In this document: piece by piece, positions 10,654 through 24,219 of the stretch
Layout of the letters: each line of letters begins with the position of its first letter
Numbering within the stretch: position 1 is the stretch's first letter
Source: Panopea generosa
Taxonomy: Eukaryota > Mollusca > Bivalvia > Adapedonta > Hiatellidae
Reading direction: 5' to 3'
Assembly (NCBI GenBank): GCA_029582155.1
Contig: CM055902.1
Coordinates: 19,169,248-19,233,247 of the forward strand
DNA: 64,000 nt
Notes under the pieces: generated by a model
Databases searched by the model: none
What the model was told of the DNA's origin: nothing
Seen by the model: only the letters and a program-made list of their open reading frames with translations
Program-made: the position numbers and the translations under genes

Positions 10654-12180
10654 CAAAGGGATCAATTGCATGATGTGTGAAATGATGTGATATTTCTATT
10701 AATAGTGGTCACATGTCAAGTCATTTGATAAGCTCTTGTGGTCATGTGACATAAAATGCAGATCATGTGATCAAACTGGTAAAAACTTACTAATGCCATG
10801 TTATGTTGGCTACTTCCGTGTTGCCAAAGTGATTATTTTGCTTTTGACAATTACATGGACTACTAGTACTCGTGCTACTGATGATGATGATTGGGCAGCT
10901 TAGATTCTAGTCTAGAGGAGGATGGAGGGAAGTGAGAATCAATAGGAAATATACATTACTTTTGCATTCAAGGTTTAAGATATTGCCAAAATGTTGGGAG
11001 GACGGTGACAAACTGTTTAATATCTTTGACAAAAATTAGACACCTAAAACACTTAAAAGTTTGTGACAAATGATTGGTGCAGATTGTGTAGATTACTATA
11101 TTCAAGTTTGAGTTTTGAGTTGTGTTTTTTCAAGACTTCACTATCGTCAGTTTGAACTCTCTTAAAAGGGCACATGGCCATCAGACTTCTGTCTCATCAA
11201 CATGTTACTTAAAAACTTAACAAAGTTTTGACTGGTTTATTATCTATTATATACATATAGTTAAAACCAATGAAACCATAAGCAGATTTACTGGAATCAG
11301 TCTAAATTTTTGATCACCTGGCTGCTTTTCTTAGATTTAAGTTTTTAAGTATGTGTTGGTGAAACAGAAGCCTGGATGCATATATCAATCAACACTAATT
11401 GTTGGCGGATGGGGAGGCGATACAGATTTGTGTATTTACTAGAATTGTTCCCCTAATATGTATTTATACATCTCAGATTTCCATATTTTCTCACTTTTAT
11501 AGTGTTAAAGATCGTGAATGTCAGTAAAAATTGATTACATGACTGACTTATTTTCCTTTAGAGTATGCTGAAAGTTATTGTTTTGTGTCCTCTGAGGTTT
11601 ATCAACAATTTTTTTCTCATTTTCACATTTATAGAAAGGAAACTAGCTTATATATGTTGATATCAGTTTGCCTGCATGTGAAAATTATTGCTGTTTTCAT
11701 GCTGGCATGAAATTTCATAGTCACCGTTTACGAGCAAGAATTGTGTTTGTTTTTTTTGGAAAGAGTGCATTGAGGTCTGATAAAAAAGATTTCTTTATAC
11801 AATGTACCAGGGAGTCATTATGCAAAAAAACTTACGATAAAAACGGACCGTAAACGTAAAGTAAGTATTGTTCATAATTTGTATATTACTCCAAGTGAAA
11901 CCAAACTTGATTAAAAAATTCAGAAAATGGTAAATTTTCTGAAAATACAATCGTATATGCATGTGGATGGTGATGAAAAATTTTATGCATATTTGTTACT
12001 GTACGTTTACCACTGATTTTTATCGTAAGTTTTTTTTCTGAAATGCAACCCTGAAGTGTAATCAACGTAATACGAATAAAATTGTTTTTTTGCCTGGCTG
12101 TCAAACTATGGTGAAGAGGCATTTAGTGTTACGCCTGTCTGTCTATGTGTCCGTGCATATGTGTTTGTCTATTGTTTTCC
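10654..12180 (+). other. LRP 3' UTR and flank
   Basis: No gene is seen. AATAAA-like signals occur (for example near 12539) but none is clearly the cleavage signal, so the 3' end is unset. Confidence 0.4.
11822..12044. repeat. Inverted-repeat (MITE-like) element
   Basis: An arm at 11822-11866 (AACTTACGATAAAAAC.. GTAAACGTA) pairs with its reverse complement at 11997-12044 across about 130 bp. Possible short non-autonomous transposon; no target duplication assigned. Confidence 0.55.
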
Positions 12181-12968
12181 GATGAATAACTTTTGAATGA
12201 ATTTATATGTTTAATTAATATTTGGTGTGAACTATTTAATGATAAAATGCAGGTCAAGGTCAACATTTGTCAATGTTGGTAAAAATATTACAGGAGTTCT
12301 GGCAGCTTTTCATCGTTTTCATTTGGTAAAATTTACTAAAATGTAGTAGAGGCATCCATGTTCTATGGACACTTTTCTAGTTTTATCTTTGTAAGAAATG
12401 AATGGTGCTTTTGTGTGTTGTTTAACTCTACATGTCTTTCGTGCAACGACATTCTATACTCTAATCTCATCATTACATGAAATGTCACATGATTATATAC
12501 TTTTATCATGAAAAATGTCAACAATATGCAATAAAAAGACATCAGTAATGTCAAAAGCATAAAGGACTAAAACCAAACACAAACAGACTACTATATTCAT
12601 CTGAATAAAACAAACAATCTAGTGATGTTTGAATACGAAAAATTTCATTCAAGCCAAAAAATATTTTGTGTATCTTATCTATATAATAAATGGTAATTTT
12701 TGTCTTTGATGTTTGTACCATATTTTATGAATTTTGTTACAGAGATTTTGTTAGCGATTTTTAATCATTAATTGTAATATTTTGTATCTTAGCTGAAATT
12801 TGAACTCGCAGGTCGGGTCTGGTTGGGATGGGATGGGTAGTGCTGTTCCGAAGGCACATCCCCAACCCCACCCCACCTCACACACATAATATGTACTTTA
12901 ATGGAGTAAGTTTGTTATTTCACTATTAAAATCTACCCTGGTTAAATAATGATAAGTTTCTGTTTTAG

Positions 12969-13173
12969 CCCTTTACTTTATATAGACGCCTTTGGACACA
13001 TAATATAGAAGGCTTTTGAATTATTGGGTGAATTATGTTTATATTAACTGACAGAGTGGAAAACAGTGCAGTAAGTGTTCAGATTGCTCGTCACGAGCAA
13101 TCTGAACTCTTCCTGCACTGTTTTCAAAGTGCTGTGATTGGTGTGGGAAAACACATATCTATGGAGTAAAGGG
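12969..13173. mobile_element. piggyBac-type MITE with internal palindrome, copy 1
   Basis: It begins CCCTTTACTTTATA and ends GGAGTAAAGGG. TTAA follows at 13174-13177, and a mutated TTAG precedes it. CCC termini and TTAA sites are the piggyBac signature. Inside is a long palindrome centred near 13095 (GTTCAGATTGCTCG / CGAGCAATCTGAAC). Further copies are at 22831 and 45713. Confidence 0.75.
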
Positions 13174-13177
13174 TTAA

Positions 13178-14890
13178 AGGACATGTTTCATAAGTCTACT
13201 GAGGAGGAAGTGATCAGTTTCTTTCTCTTAATAAAAACTTCCATCATTTGTTCTTCGTAATTATCTCAGTAATATGACAGTTACTGATTCGTACACAGTT
13301 ATCTCTCTTGTTGAAATGCCGATACAATTTTAAAGAAAGTTATATTTTCTAAAGGTGTATACTATGTTTTGCATATCAAAAGTTTTAAATGTTCTAGGCG
13401 TCTAGTAAAAAGTCTGCATCAGAGAATAATTACAGTGACTTCTGTGCATTTTTCCCGACCCTTTTGATAGCTCATTTGTTGTGAAACATTAACAGACGAC
13501 TCTGACATTTAAAGAATCACTGCCACTCAAGACATGAATTACACAGATCAGCAAAAGAAAACTGGGTATTCATTAAAACATTGTTAAAACAATTAGCTCT
13601 CCATCACAGGTCTAGTTAACAAATGGTCATGTGAAGCAGTTTTCAATGACTGCAACACATTACATGTATATTAAATGAGTTAGTTTATCTGGATTGGCCT
13701 ATCATATCATTGTGTGAGAACAGGTTCAAGCAAACTCAGTACTTGTGATTCTGCATTATTACACTTTACGATATGGATGTTTGATTTTATGTAAAAAGAA
13801 AATTCTCTAAAATGTATGGTGTAATATGTAGCTCTTTTAAAAGTAATTCAATTAAAATTGGGGGATTTGAATTGTTTATTTGATAGAACATGTTGGACAT
13901 TTGGTGCGATACTTATCTATCTACCTTCTTTGCCTATATTAATAGAGTTAAACCGGTTTTGTACTAAGTCTTCAGCATTGTATTTACATACTTGTACAAG
14001 TATTGATTATAAAGAAAGAAGAGGGGGGGAAAAAACGAAGAATTTATCTGAATGGACAAAGTGATTAGTAGTCTTTTGCTCATACCAGGGCTGGAAAATT
14101 TTACCTGTCCGCCGTGACGAGTGATCATTTGGTCTAGATGGGTAAGATTTAAGAAACTGACCATTAATATTTCTTTAATTTTAAGCATACAATAAAAAAT
14201 TTTGGAAAGGGATGATGAGTAGCTCTTATAAGAAATTTCAACCCCTGCATACTTTTACCATACATACTTAATGCCTTTAAAAACTGAAAGTTTTTTAATA
14301 TTGAATATGTTTTTATCCCAGATTTGCTATCATTGTTATTGGTTCATATATGACGACAACAATAATTAAGTTAAATTTTATTTTTAAGTGATGAAATTGT
14401 TGGAATATAATTGAAAAACGAGGTAAGAAAGTTTTACCTTAGTTTATAATTTATGTTGCATCTAGATTTGATTCAATACCGATACTTGCATTTTCAAAGG
14501 TGGTAAGTATACAATACTATCTTTAAACAGTTAATTATGCATTACCAACATGCTTTATACCGTAGATATTTTCCTCAAAATATTTTTAAAAAATAAGGGC
14601 AGTAGAAATTTTTTATAGTTGTTTTTTTTTTATTATCTAAAATTGAAAATTTTGTATGTATTTTAAATGTGGAATTTCAGATCTTTAAAATTATGTGGTG
14701 CTATTTAACAATATATGTAATTTCTTTATTGTTCTCAAAATTGGGCTAGTTATAATTATATGTCTGAATACAAGATTTAATGTATATGGCTATAAAAGAT
14801 TTATCTTATAATTCTACCATTGTTAAATTTATATGTATTTTTGTTTTGTATTTTGTTTTATGTTTGAAGGTCAGTGTTAAAGATATTATC
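13178..14890. other. Intergenic, no gene seen
   Basis: AT-rich DNA with short frames only; no domain or splice-supported exon recognised on either strand. Confidence 0.5.
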
Positions 14891-14894
14891 ATTT

Positions 14895-14896
<2 letters not shown>

Positions 14897-14928
<32 letters not shown>

Positions 14929-14935
14929 GCATCAC
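14897..14935. repeat. (ATC)n microsatellite
   Basis: About 11 ATC/CAT units. The His- or Ile-rich frames here are translation of the microsatellite. More ATC-rich sequence continues to about 15140. Confidence 0.85.
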
Positions 14936-15297
14936 ACATGTAAATACCCATCCAAATATCTTGGATATCATGACGGGTTATAACTTAATTTCCAACCTAC
15001 TCATTGCCGAGCACATTTCCATCATCATTCAGTCATCATTATCATCAACACCAGTATCATATGAAATATCATCAGGTCTATTCTGCATATTGCCATTATC
15101 GTCATCAGTCATCATCATCATCTGTTGTCATCAATGCCATCATGAAACATTGCCGCTTAAACCTGTTTTTTATCTTCACTATTAAAGTTTTAATGATATT
15201 CTAAAAATAGTATCTTTTAAAAGTTCAAATTTTGTCATTTTATGTACCTTGATGATGATAGCCCGCAGTAAAAAAAACACATTTATTTTCATACAGT

Positions 15298-15590
15298 GTC
15301 TATTTTAACATATAAATGAAAAGGAATGTATATTTTAACATATAAATAAATAGCAATGTCAATTTTAACATATAAATAAATGACAATGTCTATTTTAACC
15401 TATAAATAAATGACAATGTCTATTTTAACATATAAATAAATAGCAATGTCTATTTAACCTATACATAAATAGCAATGTCTATGTTAACATATAAATAAAT
15501 GACAATGTCTATTTTAAAATATAAATAAATGACAATGTTTATTTTAACATCTAAATAAATGACAATGTCTATTTCAAAATAGACATTGGT
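15298..15590. repeat. ~30-bp minisatellite
   Basis: About nine to ten units of ATTTTAACATATAAATAAAT plus GACAATGTCT. The last unit is followed by a partial inverted copy (AATAGACATTG), giving a hairpin end. Confidence 0.85.
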
Positions 15591-15599
15591 ATTTTATGA

Positions 15600-16855
15600 T
15601 ATTTATTTGTCATGGTACTTAAAAGAAAAGTTAAATTTTTAGAAAGAAACCTAAGGATTGAATATCTATGATAGATAGAAAAATATATCATTTGACATGA
15701 TTACTCTTCTAAAAGAACAAGTTTTGTTTGATATACATGTATATATAAATAAACACATGGTTGCAATATTTTTTTTTGTCACTTTTTATATCTTTACTGT
15801 TTCTACTGTTGTATTTATATTTCTTGCATGATGTTTTTTTTGTTTACAGTGATTATATTCTATTATAATATTGTCTGCCAGGCAGAGAAGACACCTCGTC
15901 TGATTGGTTTGGAGAATGTTATACAGATTTTGTACATACAAACTTTAGACAGATCATTCTCTGAACAACTTCACATGGATTGTGTTATAGCTGATGGTTT
16001 AATTAATGTATTGAATGTAAAACATTTTTTCCGATATTAATGGAAGTAGTTTAGAGATGATTGCCGTCTTAATACCCAGTGATGTGGACCCTAATTTTAC
16101 CACAAATTGCAGAAACTTGAAATGGGTATTCATTGTTTGCAAATGATTATTGTCGTAAAGAGGCAATAATATTAAGTTAATAAAGATGCAATATCAACAT
16201 ATAGTATAATAGATCAATATAACTTTAGATATTTAAAGTACACATTGGTAAATTTTCACTTAAAATTTTACCAGTTCTTTGACTTTATGCGAAATTGAAA
16301 TGAACTGAAAAATGCATTGCATTATTTATTATTATTCTAAATTCACCTCGGCTGCGTTCAGAAACACCGAACTGAAAATAAAATAAATGTGCCGTCTATT
16401 ACCCTTAAGTTACTGTGCAATTCCTGCTAATTTGAGGATGAGCCAATGTCTAGAAAAATAAATTTGAAAATATTAGCAAATGTTCATTGTTACTGGACGC
16501 AGCCAAGTTATAAACAAGAATATGACATGACTGGTAATATAGAAATTATTACCTCCCCTGATTTACCAAAAAAAAAAGAGGGAATTCAAACTCTCAAAGA
16601 TTAATTCAATTTAGTCAAATTAGTTTAGCTTTATTTCCAGTTCCGCTGTGTCAATTGTCTCAGGTTTATACCAGTCCTGTAAAATAAGCTGCACTGTGGA
16701 ATCGTGGAAGTGGCAAATTATCCCAAATCAAATAATTTACCCTGTAACTTGTCGAATTACTTAAGCCTATACTACTTTCATCCATCTTTGCTTTTATTTT
16801 TGTACAATACAATCATCATTTGGAAGAGATTCTTCTATTGAATATTGAATATTTT
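15600..16855. other. Intergenic, no gene seen
   Basis: AT-rich sequence. A 70-codon frame near 15828-16040 has no recognisable family and no convincing splice context. Confidence 0.45.
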
Positions 16856-16857
16856 TA

Positions 16858-16948
16858 TGCCATCGAGGGCTAACAGATGATCAGTTAACCTAACCACTGT
16901 TTCCTGGGATTAACCAGTACTTGAGCACACCCCATCTCCGCAAGTAAC
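16858..16948 (-). repeat. SINE family B fragment
   Basis: Matches the 3' half of family B (GCCATCGAGGGCTAACAGAT, then AACCTAACCACTGTTTCCTG and CACACCCCATCTCCGCAAG). The tRNA head is missing. Confidence 0.75.
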
Positions 16949-17399
16949 TTCTAAAAAAATGCTGACTGAAAAGCAAACAAGGCAAACCATATTAGAAGTT
17001 AACTCCCAAAGGGATCTGGATCTACCTTATTTGCACGTTGTGTCATCATTGCAGGTACAGCAAGACAAGAGTCCAGTTACATGTACAACTTTAAAGTTGC
17101 AGATTCCCCTCTCTACCCCAATAAAATGGCAGTTTTCACGAGTGTAGGTGATTTTACAGGACTGAATACTATAATTGTACAGTTTATATTTGAATCTGTG
17201 ATTAAAAGATAAATCTTTATTTTCGTTTCTGTTCTTTTCTTTTTGCCAATCATTCATTAAACATAATCTGTCATATATTAATTTCTGTCTATTTGCCTTT
17301 TATCTACTGGTAAAATCAGATCTTCTGCCATCTCTTTAGAATCATACTAGTCGATAAAATCATCTCATTTCATATGCACTGTCTAACTGCTCAAGAGAA

Positions 17400-17870
17400 A
17401 GTAGTTCGATTTGGAAATGTTAAACATTATTGCAGAAAAGTTCTGTAATATGCTGTATTAATAGGCTATATGTCGTGTAGATTCAGATTCAGATTCAGTC
17501 CATTTAAAGGGATTATATTGGCAAGTTACGCATACACACTGTTCATTAAAGGGTGTCTGGAATTTTAATCGTAGTGTATGATCGAGACCATTTTACAAGT
17601 AAACAAATTGATACAATCGTAAATGGTTTTTTAAGCATCTAATTTTAACAAATACAGGATAAAATCACCACTTAAAACGGTTTATTTTGTAAACAAATTA
17701 TAGAATTTGTTTGAAGCAAAATAAATATGGGAGATCGCATACCTTGAGAAACCCAGTCTAAAAGTCGGCGCCTTCAAAAATCAGGATTAAGGGTGTTTTA
17801 AGACTTAATTATTAATGTCTACTTTTATGAATTTTATATTTATTCTAGGATTCAATCTCGGACCAAACAA
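17400..17870 (+). repeat. Dispersed repeat, inverted partner of 53535-53960
   Basis: Shared blocks include TGTTAAACATTATTGCAGAA, AAACGGTTTATTTTGTAA, GATAAAATCACCACTTAAA and CTTGAGAAACCCAGTCTAAA, in reverse order and orientation at 53535-53960. Probably an unrecognised transposable element. Confidence 0.65.
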
Positions 17871-18157
17871 CCAAACGGGGGACTTAGGATTTCTCTAAGA
17901 TTCAATTGATATAAAGTCGAAAAGTGTTACCATATTTTATTTTCACAATATTACATAATCAAGTATTCCCAAATTAAATCAAATCACTTAGTTTGTTTCA
18001 GTATAAGTGGAGCGCATGGTCATGTCCGTTGTGACTTCAACAGATAACTGTTATTGAAGCTAAAGACTCACGCAAGGAAGCGACCGAGGGCATATATAAC
18101 CAAAACTTTGTTGCGCTTAAGTATGATAGCCACACACCCCTTTGGTGTACTAAAAAC

Positions 18158-18452
18158 CAAACCAGGTACCCCATTGGTACCATTATAGCAACAGGTACCC
18201 CACTGGTACCATAATATCTGGTACCCCCTTAGTACCAAATAAAAGCAGGTGCCCCTTTGACACCATAATACAACCAGGTGCCCCTTTGACACCATAATAC
18301 AACCAGGTGCCCCTTTGACACCATAATACAACCAGGTGCCCCTTTGACACCATATTACAACCAGGTGCCCCTTTGACACCATAATACAACCAGGTGCCCC
18401 TTTGACACCATATTACAACCAGGTGCCCCTTTGACACCATAATACAACCAGG
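18158..18452. repeat. ~29-bp minisatellite
   Basis: About nine to ten units of ACCAGGTGCCCCTTTGACAC plus CATAATACA, with diverged copies at the 5' side. The Cys/Gly/Trp-rich minus-strand frames here are repeat translation. Confidence 0.9.
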
Positions 18453-18873
18453 TAACAGCGTAACTTCGCCTACTTCCTGTTTCAATATAAAGTAGTCTTA
18501 CATAAACGGGTGAGACAATGTAAGAACGCCTAGCCCTTATCGCTCTCTGGCCAGTTCTTACATGCTCCGAAAACCACTCCCAAAAAACTAATTTTTAGCC
18601 GCATGAGTCTCCTCCATATCACAGATGACTGCTATGGTATGTTGAAAGACCCATAGGCATGCAAAAGAATGAATTTGAAATATGCCAATACATAAGTAAT
18701 ATTTCGTTATGCCCCCGATCGCATCCAAACGTAAGAATTTTCCGCAGACATGACAAAGAGAGATGAAAAGAAAAGGAAAGAAAGCAAAAGAATAATGAAG
18801 AAAAATAGGAGATAGCAACTTTCATAGATACATAACAATAAAATATACAGTTCAAACTATTTGTCATTATTAC
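18453..18873. other. Short intergenic stretch, nothing recognised
   Basis: Between two tandem arrays. No domain, RNA gene or transposon end was seen. Confidence 0.4.
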
Positions 18874-19716
18874 GTTTGCCTAAGACAGACACTTTGTTAG
18901 CTCTCGTTGTTTTCACTTGGAACTATATCAACGTCAGTTCGTTTCCGCCACTGCTGGCACACTTGAAAATGTAACATGTTAACACTGAATTGTCACTGTT
19001 AATCGTTTAAACTCGACGGTTCACAAACAACACCTGGACAGAAATGTTCATTGCCTGCTCAGTTCCGAAGACGAGATCGCCACATTTCGGACTGTTGTAG
19101 TGCGAAGCCTTTGTGTCTTTGAACGTGCCTCAAGTCCATGGTGTATAACATGTAGTTTGCCTAAGACAGTCACTTTGTTAGCTCTCGTTGTTTTCACTTG
19201 GAACTATATCAACTTCAGTTCGTTTCCGCCACTGCTGGCACACTTGAAAATGTAACATGTTAACACTGAATTGTCACTGTTAATCGTTTAAACTCGACGG
19301 TTCACAAACAACACCTGGACAGAAATGTTCATTGCCTGCTCAGTTCCGAAGACGAGATCGCCACATTTCGGACTGTTGTAGTGCGAAGCCTTTGTGTCTT
19401 TGAACGTGCCTCAAGTCCATGGTGTATAACATGTAGTTTGCCTAAGACAGACACTTTGTTAGCTCTCGTTGTTTTCACTTGGAACTATATCAACGTCAGT
19501 TCGTTTCCGCCACTGCTGGCACATTTGAAAATGTAACATGTTAACACTGAATTGTCACTGTTAATCGTTTAAATTCGACGGTTCACAAACAACACCTGGA
19601 CCGAAATGTTCATTGCCTGCTCAGTTCCGAAGATGAGATCGCCACATTTCAGACTGTTGTAGTGCGAAGCCTTTGTGTCTTTGAACGTGCCTCAAGTCCA
19701 TGGTGTATAACATGTA
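18874..19716. repeat. 281-bp tandem repeat, three copies
   Basis: Units start GTTTGCCTAAGACAG at 18874, 19155 and 19436, exactly 281 bp apart, and differ by only a few bases. No reading frame spans a unit. Near-identity points to recent duplication. Confidence 0.95.
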
Positions 19717-20236
19717 CTGAAATTAAATAACTGACCAACAGTTAACATGTTAATTCTGTATGCATAAAATAGAGGAGATTTTTAGAAATTGTAACTTGGT
19801 TAAGGGTGCGGTGGGTGGGTTGATGTTTTGCTTTTACCTGTGCAATATGAAAGTGCGAGGACGACGTGGCGGTCACATGGCATTATATACCCGACCAGTT
19901 CACGTCCGATCTCGGGAGGATTAGTTACTATAGAGAAACTAGCGTCTTTAAAATACAACTTGCTTCCGTAAAGCGTGTCCGAAAATATACGGAAATTGTT
20001 ACCAGAATAACCAAGATTAATCTTTAAAATTAATCTCTATTATTTCGAAATACACAGATACCTAATAAAAATATTCTTGATTACAGAATCAAACATTAAA
20101 TCAATAACTTATCAATTGTATTAACTTTGAAATATGAAAAGTTGTCCATTAAAAAATCCTTTTTTCATACCCTATTTTTTAATGGCAACAATATCTTAAT
20201 ATAGAATAGAATAACATTTACTTGAAATGCACTATT

Positions 20237-20333
20237 TATGCATCGTTGGATAACCCCCGGGTGTCAGTTTTATACATCATGTTGCATGGAGAATAACGCA
20301 TTTGATACTCAGGGGTATCCAACAATGCATTAA
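20237..20333. repeat. Imperfect inverted repeat
   Basis: ATGCATCGTTGGATAACCCC near 20237 pairs with GGGGTATCCAACAATGCAT near 20312, with about 45 bp between. It may be a small MITE. Confidence 0.55.
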
Positions 20334-20507
20334 TGAACACAAAACCTAAACTTTTTTTCAACACACGATGGCATTCCCATCCCGTACCCAACCAATCTCA
20401 TTTCTTGTTACATGTGTTTCTTAAAGAAACACTGAAATATACTATGTTTTTTTATTTAAATTAGATACAATTTTCTAATGAGGAATGCTTCATAATGGTC
20501 AATACCA

Positions 20508-20690
20508 GTATTTCCCCTGTGGTGAACGTATTACTATCAATCCTTTGTTCATGAGTTTGAATCCCCATCCAACCACAGTATTCGTGACGACTGATATATA
20601 ACATTACGTCTTATTGTCATGCCTCTCGCCACTGATTTAAGTGGGAACGTTATCTGTTACTTGCTGAGATGGGTGTGTCACTAGATTGCA
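20508..20690 (+). repeat. Degenerate SINE, family B
   Basis: GAGTTTGAATCCCCATCC (B box region) is followed by ATTACGTCTTATTGTCAT, CGCCACTGATTTAAGTG and a TTACTTGCTGAGAT block, the family B order. Confidence 0.55.
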
Positions 20691-20754
20691 TAGCAATGAT
20701 TCTAAATATTCAAACAAACAAACAAATGGCGCCTCTACGGACCTCGAGTCCTTT

Positions 20755-22179
20755 GATTCCCATTACAAACTACAGATAAATTAAATTATCCCCTTTGAGT
20801 CTAATTCTCATTACACACAACAAATAAATTACATCTTCCATTGTAAGACTAATTCTCATTACAACAACATATACATAACATTTTCCCATGTGAGCTTATT
20901 CCCTTTACGGACAACAGATAAATTACATCTTCCCATGTGAGCTTATTCACATTACAAACAACAGATAAATTACATCTTCCCATGTGAGCTTATTCCCATT
21001 ACACACAACAGATAAATTACATCTTCCCATGTGAGCTTATTCCCTTTACGAACAATAGATAAATTACATCTTCCAATATGAGCTTATTCCCATTACACAC
21101 AATAGATAAATTACATGTTCCCATGTGAGACTAATTCTCATTACAACAACATATACATTAAATCTTCCTGCGTGAGCTTATTCCCATTACACACAACAGA
21201 TAAATTACATCTTCCCATGTGAGCTTATTCCCATTACACACAATAGATAAATTACATCTTCCCATATGAGCTTATTCCCATTACACACAATAGATAAATT
21301 ACATGTTCCCATGTGAGACTAATTCTCATTACAACAACATATACATTACATCTTCCTGTGTGAGCTTATTCCCATTACACACAACAGATAAATTACATCT
21401 TCCCATGTGAGCTTATTCCCATTACACACAAAAGATAAATTACATCTTCCCATGTGAGACTAATTCTCATTACAACAACATATACATTACATCTTCCCAT
21501 GTGAGCTTATTCCCATTACACACAACATATAAATTACATCTTACCATTTGAGCTTATTCACATTTCACACAACAGTAAATTACATCTTCCCATGCAAGAC
21601 TAATTCTCATTACACACAGCATATAAATTACATCTTCCCATGTGAGCTTATTCCCATTACATACAACATATATATTACATCTTCCCATATGAGCTTATTC
21701 CCATTACACAATAGATAAATTGAATGTTCCCATGTGAGACTAATTCTCATTACAACAACATACACATTACATCTTCCCATGTGAGGTTATTCCCATTACA
21801 CACAACAGATAAATTACATCTTCCAATATGAGCTTATTCCCATTACACACAATAGATAAATTACATGTTCCTATGTGAGCTTATTCCCATTACAAACAAC
21901 ATATAAATAACATCTTCCCATGTGAGCTTATTCACATAACAAACAACATATAAAAGACATCTTCACATGTGAGCTTATTCCCCATTACAAACAACATATA
22001 AATTACATTTTTTCCATGTGAGCTTATTCCCATAACACACAACAGATAAATAACATCTTCCCATGTGAGCTTTTGCCAATTACAAACAACAGATAAATTA
22101 AATTATCCCCTTTGAGTCTAATTCTCATAAAACACAACATATAAACTACATCTTCCCATGTGAGCTTATTCCCATTACA
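20755..22179. repeat. 47-bp minisatellite, about 30 units
   Basis: The unit runs GAGCTTATTCCCATTACACA, then CAACAGATAAATTACATC, then TTCCCATGT, with many variants (some GAGACTAATTCTCATTAC). It resumes at 22362-22620 after a SINE insertion and again at 23410-23495. Confidence 0.9.
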
Positions 22180-22361
22180 ATGAATGAACGAATAGGGTTT
22201 TACGACGTACCAACACATTATAGGTTATTCAATGCCAACAGGAAGGAAGATTCCAGGTTCACTCTACATGTACAAACAACAAATTAACATACAGATTTAA
22301 AAAAATACATCAACAAATGAATATGCAGAATGAGCCAAGAACATTGATACCTGCAGAACTG
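22180..22361 (-). mobile_element. SINE family D fragment inserted in a minisatellite
   Basis: Starts with a TGAATGAACGAAT tail, then AGGGTTTTACGACGTACCAA. It is collinear with 33277-33466. Minisatellite units continue directly on both sides. Confidence 0.7.
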
Positions 22362-22620
22362 CCCCATTACAAACAACAGATAAATTACATCTTCCTACAT
22401 GAACTTGTTCCCATAACAAACAAGATAAATTAAATCATCCCCTTTGAGTTCAATTCTCATTACACACAACAGATAAATTACATATTCCCATGTGAGACTT
22501 ACTCTTATTACACACAACATAAGTTACATCTCCCCCTCCCGTTGAGCCTAACTCTCATTACACACAATAGATAAATTACATATTCCCATGTGAACCTAAT
22601 TCTCAGAACACAATAGATAA
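22362..22620. repeat. 47-bp minisatellite, continued
   Basis: More diverged units of the 20755-22179 array, resuming with CCCATTACAAACAACAGATA. Confidence 0.8.
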
Positions 22621-22830
22621 ACAAGAGCCATGTTGGACATAGACAATCCACTCGCCAAAGCAAATGTTTTGTGTGGAAGGTGACCAAAAAGAGCCAGTTT
22701 TATGTAAAAGTCAAACCTATGCATATTAGTCAGAGGAGCCAATCAATTCATTATTATGAAGGAGTGTTGTTATACTGGTAGATGTTTAGCAGGTAAAAAA
22801 ACACTCTAAGAATTGCAATTTTCATGTTAA

Positions 22831-23065
22831 CCCTTTACTTCATAAAGACACTTTTGGACACCTCTAATACAGACGGCTTTGGACACCTTTAATATAGACC
22901 GCTTTTGAATTACTGGGTGAATTATGTTTATATTAACTGAAAGAGTGGAAAACAGTGCAGGAAGTGTTCAGATTGATCGTAACGAGCAATCTGAACTCTT
23001 CCTGCACTGTTTTCAAAGGCCTTCTGTGATTGGTGCGGGAAAACATGTATCTATGGGGTAAAGGG
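22831..23065. mobile_element. piggyBac-type MITE, copy 2
   Basis: Flanked by intact TTAA at 22827-22830 and 23066-23069. Termini are CCCTTTACTTCATA and ATGGGGTAAAGGG. Carries the same internal palindrome (AAAACAGTGCAGGAAG..) as copies 1 and 3. Confidence 0.85.
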
Positions 23066-23409
23066 TTAAATATTGACCCAAATAACAGCAGCATCACGTG
23101 TTAGATTCCCGCTAGCACCAGTCATGGTTGGAGTGTTCTTGGGCAAGGCACCTTTCCCCTAGCTGGTAGATCACCCAGGAGACATGTATAAATGAACTGT
23201 CACCATAATATAACTGAACCAGCATAATAAAGTGTAATAACAAAGGGAATAATTATGTAAAGACAAAAGAAAGAATAATGGTTCTTGCACACTGCACTTC
23301 CTCTCAATGTCCTCTGTCATTGTGTGAAGATTCAACAAAATTGTTTGTATAGTTTTGTAGTTATGCTCCGGATTTACGCATGGACCATTACCATATCCCC
23401 TGTAAGCCA

Positions 23410-23495
23410 AATTCCAATTACACACAATAGATAAATTACATCTTCCCATGTGAGACTAATTCTCATTACACACAACATATAAATTACATCTTGCA
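23410..23495. repeat. 47-bp minisatellite, distal fragment
   Basis: About two units (CACACAATAGATAAATTACA and TCTTCCCATGTGAGAC), separated from the main array by the MITE and unique sequence. Confidence 0.75.
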
Positions 23496-23697
23496 CTGTG
23501 TGTCAATCCAGATAGGAACTCGTGTCATAAATGAAGGTTTAAATCAACAATGATGGAAGGTATGAAACTGAATGACAACTCGAGAAACTAGATAAATGTT
23601 TTATTGGTGCCATATAAAGTGCTGCAAGTCACATAAAGTATGTTAATATTTTAAATAATTTAACCCTGACCCTCTGTTTAAACTTGATTCAAATCCC

Positions 23698-23818
23698 GCA
23701 ACTCTGGCCAACCACTCAACTGTATGGTGTTGATACACAACTCTGGCCAACCACTCAACTGTATGGTGTTGATACACAACTCTGGCCAACCACTCAACCT
23801 TTTGGTATTGATACACAA
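23698..23818. repeat. 39-bp tandem repeat, three copies
   Basis: The unit ACTCTGGCCAACCACTCAAC plus TGTATGGTGTTGATACACA occurs three times. The minus-strand frame QHHTVEWLARVVY is its translation. Confidence 0.9.
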
Positions 23819-24213
23819 CTATGAATGCATGTATAATAATGAAATGGCATAAAAACCTTGATGACTGATGGAACTTATTTATCAATTCAAACTGAAAGTG
23901 GAATAAAAGAATAAAGCAACTGCAGTGATGTAAACGTCACTATATCAATGTGTGCATTAGCTACTTATACTATCGTGAAAAAATACATGCTAATGCTTTT
24001 TAATTGTGCAACTACCCTGCCATAATCTGAATTTTGACAAATGTTCATTTCTAATCATTACTAATATCTAATTTAATATATAATGCAAATTTGAAATGTG
24101 TGCAAATTCATAGTTTCATTTCTATTTCAGAAAGGGACATAACAATTGTATTGCGGAAAGACAGTATAATTCACACATCCAAGGGTCAGTTCTGACAAAA
24201 AGTGTATCATGCT

Positions 24214-24219
24214 TTTATT
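24214..24219 (-). terminator. Candidate poly(A) signal of CNDP2
   Basis: TTTATT on the plus strand reads AATAAA on the minus strand, about 300 bases after the CNDP2 stop. Confidence 0.5.

Noticed and set aside
14780..14983. Frame with a run of ten histidines
   Set aside because: It is translation of an (ATC)n microsatellite, with no splice or homology support.
18068..18485. Overlapping minus-strand frames rich in WCQRGT and VSKGHLV
   Set aside because: Repeat translation of the 29-bp minisatellite in two frames.
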